Positions 27,656-36,771 are shown, counted from the stretch's first letter. The stretch: 64,000 nucleotides of DNA from Kordiimonadaceae bacterium (GCA_017640725.1 JAEPQB010000001.1:1240001-1304000), one strand, 5' to 3'. Numbers and translations: made by a program. Notes: a model not told the origin generated them from the sequence alone.

Positions 27656-28105
27656 CTAAAGCATGTCGCTGTAGCGACTGCCAGATTTGATAAGCCGGGT
27701 TGTGATCGATGTATTAAACCGCGTAACACCCGGCAATCGGCTTAGCTGTGTTCGCAACAATTCGTCGAGGCAGGGCATATCCGGCGCCAGTATCTCAAGC
27801 ACATAATCATATTCCCCGGTCACTGCATGACATACGCTGATGCTTTTGTGCGCAACAATGGCCGCCTCAAAAGCTTCATATTGGTCAAAGCTGACAACCA
27901 GATGCACTAGCGCACGGATCTTCAGGCCCAGCGCATCAGCATTCACTCGAGCACCATAGCCCTCAATAAGACCTTTGGCTTCAAGGTCGCGCACACGGTT
28001 CCAGGCTGGTGTTTTGCTCAAGCCCACAGCGTCGCCCAGGGCCGCAAAGGAAAGACGGCCATCGGCTTCCAAAAGCTGCAAAATGCGTTTGTCGACCTTA
28101 TCCAT
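27656..28105 (-). CDS. kynR: Lrp/AsnC-family regulator, probable KynR
   Basis: 149 residues from the ATG at 28105 (MDKVDKRILQLLEADGRLSF). N-terminal helix-turn-helix (ALGDAVGLSKTPAWNRVRDL) and C-terminal RAM domain (residues ~65-145) typical of the family. It is divergent from the tryptophan dioxygenase gene, as kynR is from the kyn genes in Pseudomonas. By that precedent it should activate kyn transcription in response to kynurenine. The long inverted repeat at 28133-28181, directly upstream of its start, is the likely binding region. Confidence 0.8.
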   Translation of the reverse strand: MDKVDKRILQLLEADGRLSFAALGDAVGLSKTPAWNRVRDLEAKGLIEGYGARVNADALGLKIRALVHLVVSFDQYEAFEAAIVAHKSISVCHAVTGEYDYVLEILAPDMPCLDELLRTQLSRLPGVTRFNTSITTRLIKSGSRYSDML

Positions 28106-28132
28106 TTGTTTTTCTATTTTCCGATAATTCAA

Positions 28133-28181
28133 AACATTGTTCTTTAAATAATACCATACTGCAGAATTAAAGGACAATGTT
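28133..28181. promoter_or_regulatory. inverted repeat, candidate KynR operator
   Basis: Left arm AACATTGTTCTTTA (28133-28146) and right arm TAAAGGACAATGTT (28168-28181) are inverted copies with 13 of 14 bases matching, separated by 21 bases. It sits between the divergent regulator and kynA genes. Arm centres are 35 bases apart, consistent with cooperative binding by an Lrp-type oligomer. Confidence 0.7.
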
Positions 28182-28199
28182 CAACGGCTAGAGCGCTAT

Positions 28200-28216
28200 A
28201 TTGGTCGTAGACCAAT
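28200..28216. promoter_or_regulatory. short perfect inverted repeat before kynA
   Basis: ATTGGTC-GTA-GACCAAT, seven-base arms with a three-base spacer, 12 bases before the kynA start codon and overlapping the region just 5' of its ribosome binding site (TGGAG). It could be an operator or an mRNA hairpin affecting translation. Confidence 0.5.
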
Positions 28217-28228
28217 CTGGAGCCCATC

Positions 28229-28972
28229 ATGAACCGTGAAGACTATTACAAGCGCATCGAAACACCCGAAATGCTGGATTACGGTGTTTACCTCAAATGC
28301 GATCAGTTGCTGAGTTGCCAAAAGCCTCTGGCTGACTTGTGCACACCGGATGAGCTCCAGTTCCAAATCGTGCATCAGGTGGAAGAACTGTGGATGAAGC
28401 TCATATGCTTCAGCCTCGTTGAAGTGCTTGATTACATGAAAGAGCGACAAACTCACCGGGTAAACACGCTCATGGGTCGGGTGCATCAGTTGCAACGCAT
28501 GATGATCCAACAGCTTGATGTCCTGGAAACCATGTCACCAAAAGAGTATCAGGAAATTCGCCTGCAACTCGGAAACGGCAGCGGGCAGGAAAGCCCTGGT
28601 TTCCGGACGCTCCTCAAAATGCCGCCAGACCTTTGGGAAAGCTTCAACACGCACTATCTGGAAGCCGAAGGCCGCACCATTCGCGACATTTACGACGAAA
28701 ACTACGCTCATGATGACGCCTACATCGTGGCTGAAGCACTGATCGAGTTTGATGAACTGTTCCAGAAATTCCGCTGGCATCATGTGTTCTTGATCAACCG
28801 TTCCATCGGCCTGGGTTCAAAGTCATTGAAAGGCCGATCTGTGGATCTGTTGCAAGCGGCGGCCAAGTACCGATTTTTCCCCGAACTTTGGGATATCAGG
28901 AGCGACATGACCGATCGCTGGGGCGGCGAATATGGTGTTGTGCGGGAACCCATACATGTGGCGGCTAAATAG
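28229..28972 (+). CDS. kynA: tryptophan 2,3-dioxygenase (divergent)
   Basis: Haem enzyme that opens the indole ring of L-tryptophan to N-formylkynurenine. 247 residues. YLKCDQLLSCQKPL and the helix IVHQVEELWMKL, whose histidine is the conserved active-site one, identify the family; the distal end keeps AAAKYRFFPELWDIRS. The substrate loop GTGGSSG of standard enzymes is absent: after the haem-ligand region (FRWHHVFLINRSIG) it reads LGSKSLKGRS. This indicates a divergent subfamily, so substrate use is less certain than the fold. Its stop TAG overlaps the GTG start of the kynureninase gene. Confidence 0.85.
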   Translation: MNREDYYKRIETPEMLDYGVYLKCDQLLSCQKPLADLCTPDELQFQIVHQVEELWMKLICFSLVEVLDYMKERQTHRVNTLMGRVHQLQRMMIQQLDVLETMSPKEYQEIRLQLGNGSGQESPGFRTLLKMPPDLWESFNTHYLEAEGRTIRDIYDENYAHDDAYIVAEALIEFDELFQKFRWHHVFLINRSIGLGSKSLKGRSVDLLQAAAKYRFFPELWDIRSDMTDRWGGEYGVVREPIHVAAK

Positions 28973-30078
28973 TGACGATTGACGATCAGTTCAATGTGCC
29001 CGCTGGCCCCTATTTGCTGAGCCATTCGGTTGGGTGCCTGCCGAAGGGCGCCGAGAGCAGCTTGGCTTCGGGCTATGTGGAGCCATGGGCAAACAATGGC
29101 GGTGACGCGTGGCCTACTTGGCTGGACACGGTCGAAGGTTTTTGCACAGCACTTGGCGAGCTCATGGGTTCTCGGGGGCAAGACATATGCCCGCAAACCA
29201 GTGTTTCAGCCGCATTCACCGCCTATCTAACGTCCCTGCCAGAGCGTGGCCGATCCAAAATTGTCATGCATGAAAACGCCTTCCCGACCATGGGTTTTGT
29301 TGTTAAAGGCCTCAAAAAAATGGGGCTTGAGCTGGTGTTGATTGAAGGCGACGCAGATGACCCCGGCCTTTGGCAACGCCATTTGGATCAAACCGTCCAG
29401 ACCTGTTTGATAACCCATGTGCATTCCAACACAGGCGTGGTGTCACCGGTAAAGGAGATCGCTGACCTCTGCCAAAAACATGATGTTTTTTCGGCCGTAG
29501 ATGTGGCTCAAAGCATTGGCATAAAACCGGTTGAACCGAATGCATGGGGGGTGGATGCGCTGTTTGGCTCGTGCGTCAAATGGCTGTGTGGCGGACCGGG
29601 CGCAGGTTACATGTGGGTGAGACCTGGCCATGCTGAATTGCTGGAAGCCACAGCCATCGGATGGTTTTCTCACGAAAACCCGTTCGAGTTTGATATCCGC
29701 CATTTCCGCGCCGCAAGTGGTGCGCGCAAATTCTGGGGTGGCACACCGAGCGTGGCACCTTACGCCTTGGCAAACGGTAGTTTAAAGGCGCTGTCAAAAA
29801 TCGGGTTTTCTCACATCCGGGAACATAATCTGCGGTTAAAAACCGTTGCCCTGAGTGGGTTTGAAACTGCCGGGCTGACCATGCGTCCAGCAGGGCAATC
29901 AGGTGGCACCTTGTGCCTGAATCTAACAGCCTCCCAGGCAGACGGGATGGCGTCGAAACTCACGGATGAAAACTGTCGTTTTGATCGGCGCGGCAACAGC
30001 TTGCGTCTGTCGTTCCATATCTACAACACACAAGCGGAAGCCAAGCTTGTTAACAACATATTGGGCTCTGTTCTTTAG
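28972..30078 (+). CDS. kynU: kynureninase-like PLP enzyme (class V aminotransferase fold)
   Basis: Expected to cleave kynurenine to anthranilate and alanine. 368 residues, shorter than the ~410-420 of classical kynureninases. GTG start overlapping the kynA stop codon, so translation is coupled. PLP-binding features: VDVAQSIG with Asp177 (pyridine nitrogen) and VKWLCGGPGAGYMWV with Lys203 (Schiff base). The fold is class V; the kynureninase call rests on these motifs plus the fusion to kynA. No kynurenine formamidase (kynB) is adjacent. Confidence 0.8.
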   Translation: MTIDDQFNVPAGPYLLSHSVGCLPKGAESSLASGYVEPWANNGGDAWPTWLDTVEGFCTALGELMGSRGQDICPQTSVSAAFTAYLTSLPERGRSKIVMHENAFPTMGFVVKGLKKMGLELVLIEGDADDPGLWQRHLDQTVQTCLITHVHSNTGVVSPVKEIADLCQKHDVFSAVDVAQSIGIKPVEPNAWGVDALFGSCVKWLCGGPGAGYMWVRPGHAELLEATAIGWFSHENPFEFDIRHFRAASGARKFWGGTPSVAPYALANGSLKALSKIGFSHIREHNLRLKTVALSGFETAGLTMRPAGQSGGTLCLNLTASQADGMASKLTDENCRFDRRGNSLRLSFHIYNTQAEAKLVNNILGSVL

Positions 30079-30986
30079 TCGGCCCGCGCTAAAAACTCTT
30101 CCACCGTTTGCACAAATGCGTCCGGGACTTCAGCAAACGGCAAATGCCCCGTTGCCGGCAAAATCGTGATCTCTGAATTTGGAATTTGCTGGTGCAGTTT
30201 CCAGGCAGTAGCGGGTGTAATCACCGGATCATAACGACCGTGCAGCACAAGCGTAGGCACCGTTAGCGCGGCCAGCGTATCTGCATAATCAAGGTCCGCC
30301 ATATCCTGCCGCAGCGCGTTGTTCACTTCGATGTTGTAGGTATAGTCTGCAATGGCTCTGAGGAATGCATCCAAACGACCCAGGTCCACAAATTCCATAC
30401 CTGTGAAAATTGCAATCTCGCTGGCTTTGAACCGCGGCGTGAGGTTCGCGCGCACGCGGCCCCATTCTTCAATCCGGTCCGGGAACATCTGCCTGAGGCC
30501 GCTTTCAGTGCCAGCAATAGAGGAGGCCGTAGAATTCGTGAAAACGATGGAAGCGATGTGGTCGCCATACCGCTCGGCATAATTCATGGCGACGATGCCA
30601 CCGAAGGAATGACCGAGAATGTGCAGGCGCTCAGATCCGGATGCCGCGCGCACCGCCTCCACATCATCCGCCCATTGGTCAAGCTTTGGGGCACCTGTAA
30701 CCGCACCCGAGAGAGACGTGCCACGCTGGTCAAACATAATAACCGGACGACGAGCGGAGATGCGGTCAAAACTGTCACCAACCCGCATGTAACGGTGGTC
30801 ACTACCTGGCCCGCCGGAGATCACAAACAGGGGTATTTGCTCTGACATCATATCACCAGCCAGATAGTATGTAATGCGCGTGCCGTCAGCGCTGGTAGCC
30901 TCAAACGGACGCCACTGTGCCGCCTGAACACCCAGTGAGCAAAGTCCGACAAAAAGCAGCGCAAGGTACCTCAGATACAGTCTCAT
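30075..30986 (-). CDS. secreted alpha/beta hydrolase, proline-iminopeptidase-like
   Basis: 303 residues with a signal peptide (LRYLALLFVGLCSLGVQA). Oxyanion motif GGPGSDHRYM, nucleophile elbow LGHSFGG, acid in GRYDPVI and histidine in TGHLPFAE give a complete catalytic triad. The HGGPG-like motif is that of the proline iminopeptidase family, but substrates of such periplasmic members are not predictable. Convergent with kynU, the two stops overlapping by a few bases. It could conceivably act as formamidase for the kyn pathway, but nothing in the sequence shows this. Confidence 0.82.
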   Translation of the reverse strand: MRLYLRYLALLFVGLCSLGVQAAQWRPFEATSADGTRITYYLAGDMMSEQIPLFVISGGPGSDHRYMRVGDSFDRISARRPVIMFDQRGTSLSGAVTGAPKLDQWADDVEAVRAASGSERLHILGHSFGGIVAMNYAERYGDHIASIVFTNSTASSIAGTESGLRQMFPDRIEEWGRVRANLTPRFKASEIAIFTGMEFVDLGRLDAFLRAIADYTYNIEVNNALRQDMADLDYADTLAALTVPTLVLHGRYDPVITPATAWKLHQQIPNSEITILPATGHLPFAEVPDAFVQTVEEFLARAD

Positions 30987-31017
30987 ATGTTGTCTCCTTG
31001 TGTCGCTTAGTGATTTG

Positions 31018-31512
31018 TTATCGGCTGAATTTCAGCCCGGCTGCCGTGATGCCCGCTCGTGCGCATTCGGCGTCCTCTGAACCCCTTGCACCCGAAACAC
31101 CCACGCCGCCGATATGAGAGCCATCCTCGGTGAAGATCGCTTCACCGCCCTCGAAAATCGCGATGTTTGGGGCAAAACCAATGGCTGGAAAATCACGAGC
31201 GCGGTCGGCTGTCACTTTACTGGCGCGCGGAAACGCCGCAGACGAATTGGCTTTCCACTGGGCAATGTCCTTGGAGCCTAACGGCGCACCATCCATGCGA
31301 AGAAAGGCGATTAGATTGTTGCCTTGGTCATGCACCGCGATATTGAGCCGCCAGCCCTTTTCACCCGCATAGGCTTCGCAGCCCTGGATGATCGCTTTGG
31401 CGGAGGCGGCACTTAACGCCGCGCGCATATCCTGGGCGCTGCCGCTACTGCTCGCACCAATGAGCAATGCGCCTAGCAAACAAGCTTTTGAAACTGACAT
31501 TTGATTTTTCAT
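31018..31512 (-). CDS. exported HbpS/GlcG-like (DUF336) protein
   Basis: 164 residues from the ATG at 31512, preceded by GGGGAGAGG. Signal peptide (MSVSKACLLGALLIGASSSGSAQ). The mature domain contains the family pattern NIAVHDQGNNLIAFLRMDGAPLGS, AFPRASK and a GGVGVSGARGSEDAECARAG end, as in HbpS/GlcG-type proteins. HbpS binds haem in Streptomyces, while the function of most members is unknown. It diverges from a LysR regulator, its probable controller. Confidence 0.82.
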   Translation of the reverse strand: MKNQMSVSKACLLGALLIGASSSGSAQDMRAALSAASAKAIIQGCEAYAGEKGWRLNIAVHDQGNNLIAFLRMDGAPLGSKDIAQWKANSSAAFPRASKVTADRARDFPAIGFAPNIAIFEGGEAIFTEDGSHIGGVGVSGARGSEDAECARAGITAAGLKFSR

Positions 31513-31566
31513 GACCTCTCCCCACAACATGAAACCGTTATACTGTTGCAAAAGTTCAGCCTAAAT

Positions 31567-31612
31567 ATTATTGAATATCAATCCTCATTAATGACGGAAC
31601 CTCTTCAATAAT
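31567..31612. promoter_or_regulatory. LysR-type operator candidates
   Basis: ATTGA-ATA-TCAAT (31570-31582) fits the T-N11-A LysR box. In addition ATTATTGAA (31567-31575) and TTCAATAAT (31604-31612) form a perfect nine-base inverted repeat reaching into the regulator's start codon. The location between the divergent genes suits autoregulation plus control of the HbpS-like gene. Confidence 0.55.
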
Positions 31613-32510
31613 GAAGAATGTGAATTGGCAGCGGCTACGCATACTGAAAGCGGTTCTTGATCGGGAAAGCTTCTCTGAAGCGGCGCGTTTTTTGGGCATC
31701 AGCCAGCCCACTGTCAGCCGCCAAATCAAGACCCTGGAAGAAGAACTGGGCGAGCCACTGATTTACGTGACACCCGAAGGTGTTGTTCCCACTGATGCGG
31801 CGCAAAAGCTGCTGCCTGACCTGAACGAGTTGGCGCGCACCGTTGCCCGCATTGAGCGCACAAAACCTACAGGCCCCGAAACACAGTCTGTGCGTATCGC
31901 ATGCGGCCCCTGGCTCGCAAGCTTCATCAGCCGGCACGCGCGGGCGATAACGGGGACTCCGGCAGATTGCTTCCTCGATATATCCTCAAGCGTTTTGTTC
32001 GCTGATATGCCCAGGCGGGAAGCCGATATCGCAATTCGCACCCAGCGCCCGGAAAAAGGTAGCATGCGCGTGCGGCGGCTGCCTCATTACCATTATGCTG
32101 TTTACGGTGCGCGGGGCCTTGTTGACGGGCAAGAGGAAGCGTTTGACGACAGACGGTTCACCGAATGCAACTGGGCCATGATGGCAGAAGAACTGGACCA
32201 TTTTGCCACATCAAAGTGGCTGATCGCCAACGGTGTTAAACACCCACATGTGCGTTGCTCTGCGTCCATCAACCTGATGGATGCTATCCGCAGTGGTGGC
32301 CTCTTGGCAGTGGTGCCCTGTTTTGCCGGCGACGGGGAACCAGACTTTGTGCGCGTTTCCGAGCCCTTTGTGCCAGAGACCGGCCGCATCTGGATGGTGT
32401 TGCCCGACGACGTGAACAAGCGGCCGCATGTTCGCCGGGCGGCGGACCGGCTAGTAACCCTGTTTGAACAGCAATTCGGCACAAAGCAGCCCGCTGGCGC
32501 CGAGACGTAA
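31611..32510 (+). CDS. LysR-family transcriptional regulator
   Basis: 299 residues. N-terminal winged helix (LDRESFSEAARFLGISQPTV and SRQIKTLEEELGEPL), then the effector-binding domain. The pattern LPHYHYAVYGARG and LLAVVPCFAGDGEPDFVRVS fits the branch that includes GcvA/AmpR-like orphan regulators. Divergent from the HbpS-like gene at 31018-31512. The S9 peptidase gene follows 48 bases downstream in the same direction, so readthrough or co-transcription is possible. Confidence 0.9.
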   Translation: MKNVNWQRLRILKAVLDRESFSEAARFLGISQPTVSRQIKTLEEELGEPLIYVTPEGVVPTDAAQKLLPDLNELARTVARIERTKPTGPETQSVRIACGPWLASFISRHARAITGTPADCFLDISSSVLFADMPRREADIAIRTQRPEKGSMRVRRLPHYHYAVYGARGLVDGQEEAFDDRRFTECNWAMMAEELDHFATSKWLIANGVKHPHVRCSASINLMDAIRSGGLLAVVPCFAGDGEPDFVRVSEPFVPETGRIWMVLPDDVNKRPHVRRAADRLVTLFEQQFGTKQPAGAET

Positions 32511-32558
32511 GAATCAGTACACTGCTGCCTTAGATGCATTTCAGGGGAGGGGTTCATC

Positions 32559-34622
32559 ATGAAGAATATCACAAGTATTTTCTGCGCATTTGTGTTGGCA
32601 GCAGTGTTGGCGCCAGTCAGTTTGGCTCAAAAACAACCACTTCAGATAATGGATGTGTTTGAGCTTGAGCATGCCAGCGACCCGCAAATTTCGCCAGACG
32701 GCACGCGGGTTGTGTATGTGCGCAATTTCGCAGATGTGTCCAAGGACCAACGTTACTCCAACCTTTGGATTGTGAACACAGACGGCAGCGGCCACCGGGC
32801 GCTGACGGATGGCATGATCAACGCCAACACACCGCGATGGTCGCCGGATGGCAGCCGCCTGGCGTTCATCTCTAATGCGCACGTAAAAGACGACAAAGAC
32901 GCCAAACCGCAGATTTATGTGCGGGATATGGCGTCGGGCGATACAGGCATGATCAGCCGGCTAACCGAAGCGCCGGCAGGCATCAGCTGGTCACCGGACG
33001 GTGAGAATATCGCCTTCACCATGCTGGTGCGCGGCAGTGCGCCCGAAGTGGGCGCCATGCCCACTGCCCCCGAGGGTGCTGAATGGAAAGACCCTGCGCG
33101 TATCATCGACCGCATGGTCTACCGCTTCAATGGCGCCGGGTATCTGCCGTATGGCTTTCACCATGTGTTTGTCGTGCCAAGCGAGGGCGGCACAGAGCGG
33201 CAAATCTCAACTGGTGACTTCAACCACGCCGGACCCGGCAGCCGAGGCGGGCCACTGAGTTGGTCACCCGACGGCGGCAAGCTCATCATGTCCGCTAACC
33301 GTCGCGCTGACGCGGACTGGAAACCCCACAACAACGACGTGTTTGCCTTCGATGTAGCGTCGGGTGATGTTGCGCAGTTAACAACGCGTGACGGTGCAGA
33401 CGGGGCTGGCAGCGTCTCCCCAGACGGCAGGATGATCGCCTACCGAGGTTTTGACGACGAAGGCCTGGGTTTTCACACAACCGAACTTTATGTGCAGGAC
33501 ATGGACGGCAGCAATCGCCGGTCGCTCACGCCCTCGCTTGACCGCACAGTGCACGCCCATGCCTGGGCGAAAGACAGCAGCGGTCTCTATGTTGCCTATG
33601 ATGACCACGGCGTGACGCATCTCGCTTTTGTTGATCTTGCAGGTGACATGCAGACCCTGCAATCGGACCTGAGCGGCGCTGGCGCCTACAGCGCTTACGG
33701 CGGCAGCGCCCAGTTTTCTGTGGCGGGCGATGGCACGGTTGCCTTTGTCAGCACAGCCACAGACCGCGCCGAAGATATTGCCATTAGCCGGAATGGGGCG
33801 GTTTCAGTTCTCACCAACGTCAACGGGGATTTGTTCAGCCAGCGCGCCTTGGGCAGCGTTGAGGAAATCACCTATCTGTCGTCGGTTGACGGGCGCGAGA
33901 TGCAGGGCTGGATCATCTATCCGCCCGGGTTCGATGCCAGCAAAAAATACCCAATGGTGATCGAAATCCACGGTGGGCCCTTCGCCAACTATGGGCCGCG
34001 GTTTGATTTCGAAAAACAATATATGGCCGCGCAGGGCTATGTGGTGCTCTATACCAACCCGCGCGGATCAACGAGCTATGGGAAGGAGTTCGCCAATCTC
34101 ATTCACCATAATTACCCGAGCGACGACTTTTTTGATCTGAACTCAGGCGTTGATGCAGCCATCGCCAAAGGCGGCATTGATGAAGACAGGCTGTATGTCA
34201 TGGGGGGCTCTGGTGGCGGCGTATTGAGCGCCTGGATGATCGGCCGCACCGACCGGTTTAAAGCCGCCGTCATCCATTATCCGGTGATCGAATGGGAGAG
34301 CTTTAACCTCACCACAGACATTCCATACGTGAATACCTATTGGTTCCCGGGCGTGCCGTGGGAAAACCGGGATCATTATTGGAAGCGGTCGCTACTGTCT
34401 GTTGTTGATCAGGTCAAAACACCATCGCTTTTGATCACGGGCGAGGCCGACTGGCGCACGCCCATGTCCCAGACAGAGCAATATTACTCAGCGCTCAAAA
34501 TCCAGGGCGTGGAAACCGTGATGATCCGGGTACCAGACGAACCGCATGGCATTCGCGTATTCCCGAGTCACTGGGTCGCCAAAATGGTGCATTCCGTCGG
34601 TTGGATGGACAAACACCCATAA
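32559..34622 (+). CDS. secreted S9-family prolyl oligopeptidase-type peptidase
   Basis: 687 residues; signal peptide (FVLAAVLAPVSLA) and a strong AGGGGAGGGG ribosome binding site. Residues ~30-420 form a beta-propeller with repeated SPDG motifs (SPDGTRVVYVR, SPDGSRLAFIS, SPDGRMIAY). The C-terminal alpha/beta hydrolase domain has Ser551 in GGSGGG (most family members have GGSYGG or similar), Asp631 in GEADWRTP and His663 in PHGIR. Likely releases dipeptides or acylated amino acids from peptides in the periplasm. A good terminator follows. Confidence 0.92.
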   Translation: MKNITSIFCAFVLAAVLAPVSLAQKQPLQIMDVFELEHASDPQISPDGTRVVYVRNFADVSKDQRYSNLWIVNTDGSGHRALTDGMINANTPRWSPDGSRLAFISNAHVKDDKDAKPQIYVRDMASGDTGMISRLTEAPAGISWSPDGENIAFTMLVRGSAPEVGAMPTAPEGAEWKDPARIIDRMVYRFNGAGYLPYGFHHVFVVPSEGGTERQISTGDFNHAGPGSRGGPLSWSPDGGKLIMSANRRADADWKPHNNDVFAFDVASGDVAQLTTRDGADGAGSVSPDGRMIAYRGFDDEGLGFHTTELYVQDMDGSNRRSLTPSLDRTVHAHAWAKDSSGLYVAYDDHGVTHLAFVDLAGDMQTLQSDLSGAGAYSAYGGSAQFSVAGDGTVAFVSTATDRAEDIAISRNGAVSVLTNVNGDLFSQRALGSVEEITYLSSVDGREMQGWIIYPPGFDASKKYPMVIEIHGGPFANYGPRFDFEKQYMAAQGYVVLYTNPRGSTSYGKEFANLIHHNYPSDDFFDLNSGVDAAIAKGGIDEDRLYVMGGSGGGVLSAWMIGRTDRFKAAVIHYPVIEWESFNLTTDIPYVNTYWFPGVPWENRDHYWKRSLLSVVDQVKTPSLLITGEADWRTPMSQTEQYYSALKIQGVETVMIRVPDEPHGIRVFPSHWVAKMVHSVGWMDKHP

Positions 34623-34635
34623 ATCGTAAGACTTT

Positions 34636-34665
34636 GAAGGCGGCATGATGGCCGCCTTCTTTTTT
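34636..34665 (+). terminator. rho-independent terminator after the S9 peptidase gene
   Basis: Perfect nine-base stem GAAGGCGGC / GCCGCCTTC with a six-base loop, followed at once by six T residues. It starts 13 bases after the stop codon. Confidence 0.92.
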
Positions 34666-34796
34666 GTTGCTGCGGCTTAATCACAATTGCGTTTGATCTC
34701 CGGCCTCGCACGCCGCGTATGTTTACAATGGGCGGCGCGCCCGATAGCGTTCCGGCCTTGGGCATTTGCATTTGCGAAATTTGGAGGGGGTTTGTC

Positions 34797-36722
34797 ATGT
34801 TGGCACAAGCGAAAATCATTATTGAAAAGCGGTCTAGGATCATGGTTGCTACCGCCGCACTGCTGGGTGCACTCGTTGGCATGCCGATGAGTGAAAGGGC
34901 TGACGCACAGTCAACATTGAAGCCGGTTTTGCATGGCAAACACTGGGTTGCTGTCACCGGCAAACCGCTGGCTGCAACGGCAGGCAGCATGATTTTCTCC
35001 CAAGGCGGCAACGCTGTTGATAGCGCCTGCGCCATGCTCGCTGCCACCAGCACTATGTGGGACACGCTTGGCTGGGGCGGCGAAACGCAGGCCCTGATAT
35101 ATAACCCCAAAACCGGCAAGGTGATTGGTATCAACGCGCTGGGTGTAGCGCCAACCGGCGCGACGCCCGAGTTTTTCAAAGAAAAAGGCATGGCTTACCC
35201 ACCGGAGTTTGGCCCCCTCGCGGCTGTGACCCCCGGCACACCAGGCGGGCTGATGGTGATGCTTGCTGAATATGGCACCATGAGCCTGAAAGAGGTGCTC
35301 GCGCCCGCCATGCAAATGGCGGAGGGCTACCCCATTGAAGAAAGCCAAGCCAACAATATCGAGCGCCGCAAAGACGTGATCAAGCAATGGGAGCACTCGA
35401 CAAAAGTGTTTTTACCGCACCTGAACGCAGACGACAGCCAAGAGCGCGCAGCACCTTACGCTGGTGAAGATTTCAAGCAGCCAGACCTCTTGAAAACGCT
35501 TCAGAAACTTGTGGACACTGAAGCCGAAGCGCTCGCCGCTGGCAAAAGCCGCAAAGAAGCGATCTACGCCGCCTATGACCGCTTCTACCGCGGCGACATT
35601 GCTGAAGAAATGGTGCACGGGTCCAAGGAATACGGTGGCCTGATGACTATGGAAGACCTGGACAAATGGCAGGTCCACATAGAAGAACCCGTCAGCACCA
35701 CCTACAAAGGCATCGAGGTTTATAAGTTGACCCACTGGGTGCAGGGTCCTGTGCTTCTGCAAATGCTGAACATGCTGGAGAAAGTGAACCTGAAGGCAAT
35801 GGGGCATAACTCGCTACCTTATATCCATGCGCTTTACCAGACCATGAACCATGCCTTCGCTGACCGGGATTTCTATTACGGTGACCCCTATATGCCACCG
35901 GCGGAACCGATAGACGGCTTACTTTCAAAAGAGTATGCCGACCACCGGCGCGGCATGATCAACTGGAATGAGAACGACCCGAACGTGAAGCCGGGCGACC
36001 CATACCCGTTCCAGGGCGGCACCAATCCCTTCCCGCAACTCTTGGAAAAATGGACACCCATCCCGCCGGAGGCTGACGCCGCTGGCTCAGACGGCTTTCA
36101 GGTCGCCCAAAACATCATGACGGATGATGAAAGCTTTCTCGCGGGCACCACCAGCATTCAGGCGTCAGACGCAGATGGCTGGGTCGTTTCCATCACCCCA
36201 AGTGGGGGCTGGATACCGGCTTTCATTGCCGGTGAAACGGGCATTGGCTTGTCCCAGCGCATGCAGAGCTTTGTGCTTGATGAAAGCATCAACCCCTATA
36301 ATGTGGTGGCGCCCGGCAAACGCCCGCGCGCGACACTCACGCCAAGCCTCGCCCTTAAAGACGGTAAGCCTTTGATAGCGTTTTCGGTGCAGGGCGGCGA
36401 CAGCCAGGACCAGAACCTGCTGCAGTTTTTCCTCAATATGGTTGAGTTTGACATGAATGTGCAGGAGGCGGTTGAGGCGCACAATATCACCAGCTACCAG
36501 ATGCAAAGCTCGTTTGGTGCGCACAAGTCAGAACCGGGCCGCATTCAGGTGACCACGCAGGTGTCTGAGTGGGTGCGCAAGGAGCTCGCGAAACGCGGCT
36601 ACACTGTGCAGGTGGTGCCACGCACCTACAGCCCGGTCACCGCCATCTATTTTGATCATGAAACCGGCACCATGTGGGGCGGCGCAAGCGATAGCGGCGA
36701 AGACTATGGCATTGCCTGGTAG
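34797..36722 (+). CDS. gamma-glutamyltransferase-like Ntn hydrolase
   Basis: 641 residues from the ATG at 34797, placed by the GGAGGGGG ribosome binding site. N-terminal hydrophobic segment (IMVATAALLGALVGMPM) and likely export. The GGT hallmark SQGGNAVDSACAML lies near the N-terminus. The autocatalytic cleavage region reads GTTSIQASDADG, with Thr451 the presumed nucleophile, while typical enzymes have TTHFSVVDxxG; the usual histidine is serine here. The C-terminal KRPRATLTPSLALKDGKP is well conserved. Probably an exported glutathione/gamma-glutamyl hydrolase or a cephalosporin-acylase-like relative. Confidence 0.85.
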   Translation: MLAQAKIIIEKRSRIMVATAALLGALVGMPMSERADAQSTLKPVLHGKHWVAVTGKPLAATAGSMIFSQGGNAVDSACAMLAATSTMWDTLGWGGETQALIYNPKTGKVIGINALGVAPTGATPEFFKEKGMAYPPEFGPLAAVTPGTPGGLMVMLAEYGTMSLKEVLAPAMQMAEGYPIEESQANNIERRKDVIKQWEHSTKVFLPHLNADDSQERAAPYAGEDFKQPDLLKTLQKLVDTEAEALAAGKSRKEAIYAAYDRFYRGDIAEEMVHGSKEYGGLMTMEDLDKWQVHIEEPVSTTYKGIEVYKLTHWVQGPVLLQMLNMLEKVNLKAMGHNSLPYIHALYQTMNHAFADRDFYYGDPYMPPAEPIDGLLSKEYADHRRGMINWNENDPNVKPGDPYPFQGGTNPFPQLLEKWTPIPPEADAAGSDGFQVAQNIMTDDESFLAGTTSIQASDADGWVVSITPSGGWIPAFIAGETGIGLSQRMQSFVLDESINPYNVVAPGKRPRATLTPSLALKDGKPLIAFSVQGGDSQDQNLLQFFLNMVEFDMNVQEAVEAHNITSYQMQSSFGAHKSEPGRIQVTTQVSEWVRKELAKRGYTVQVVPRTYSPVTAIYFDHETGTMWGGASDSGEDYGIAW

Positions 36723-36771
36723 GCGCCACTCACAGCCATTTTGAACAGATTTCACAACGGGGGATTTTTGA

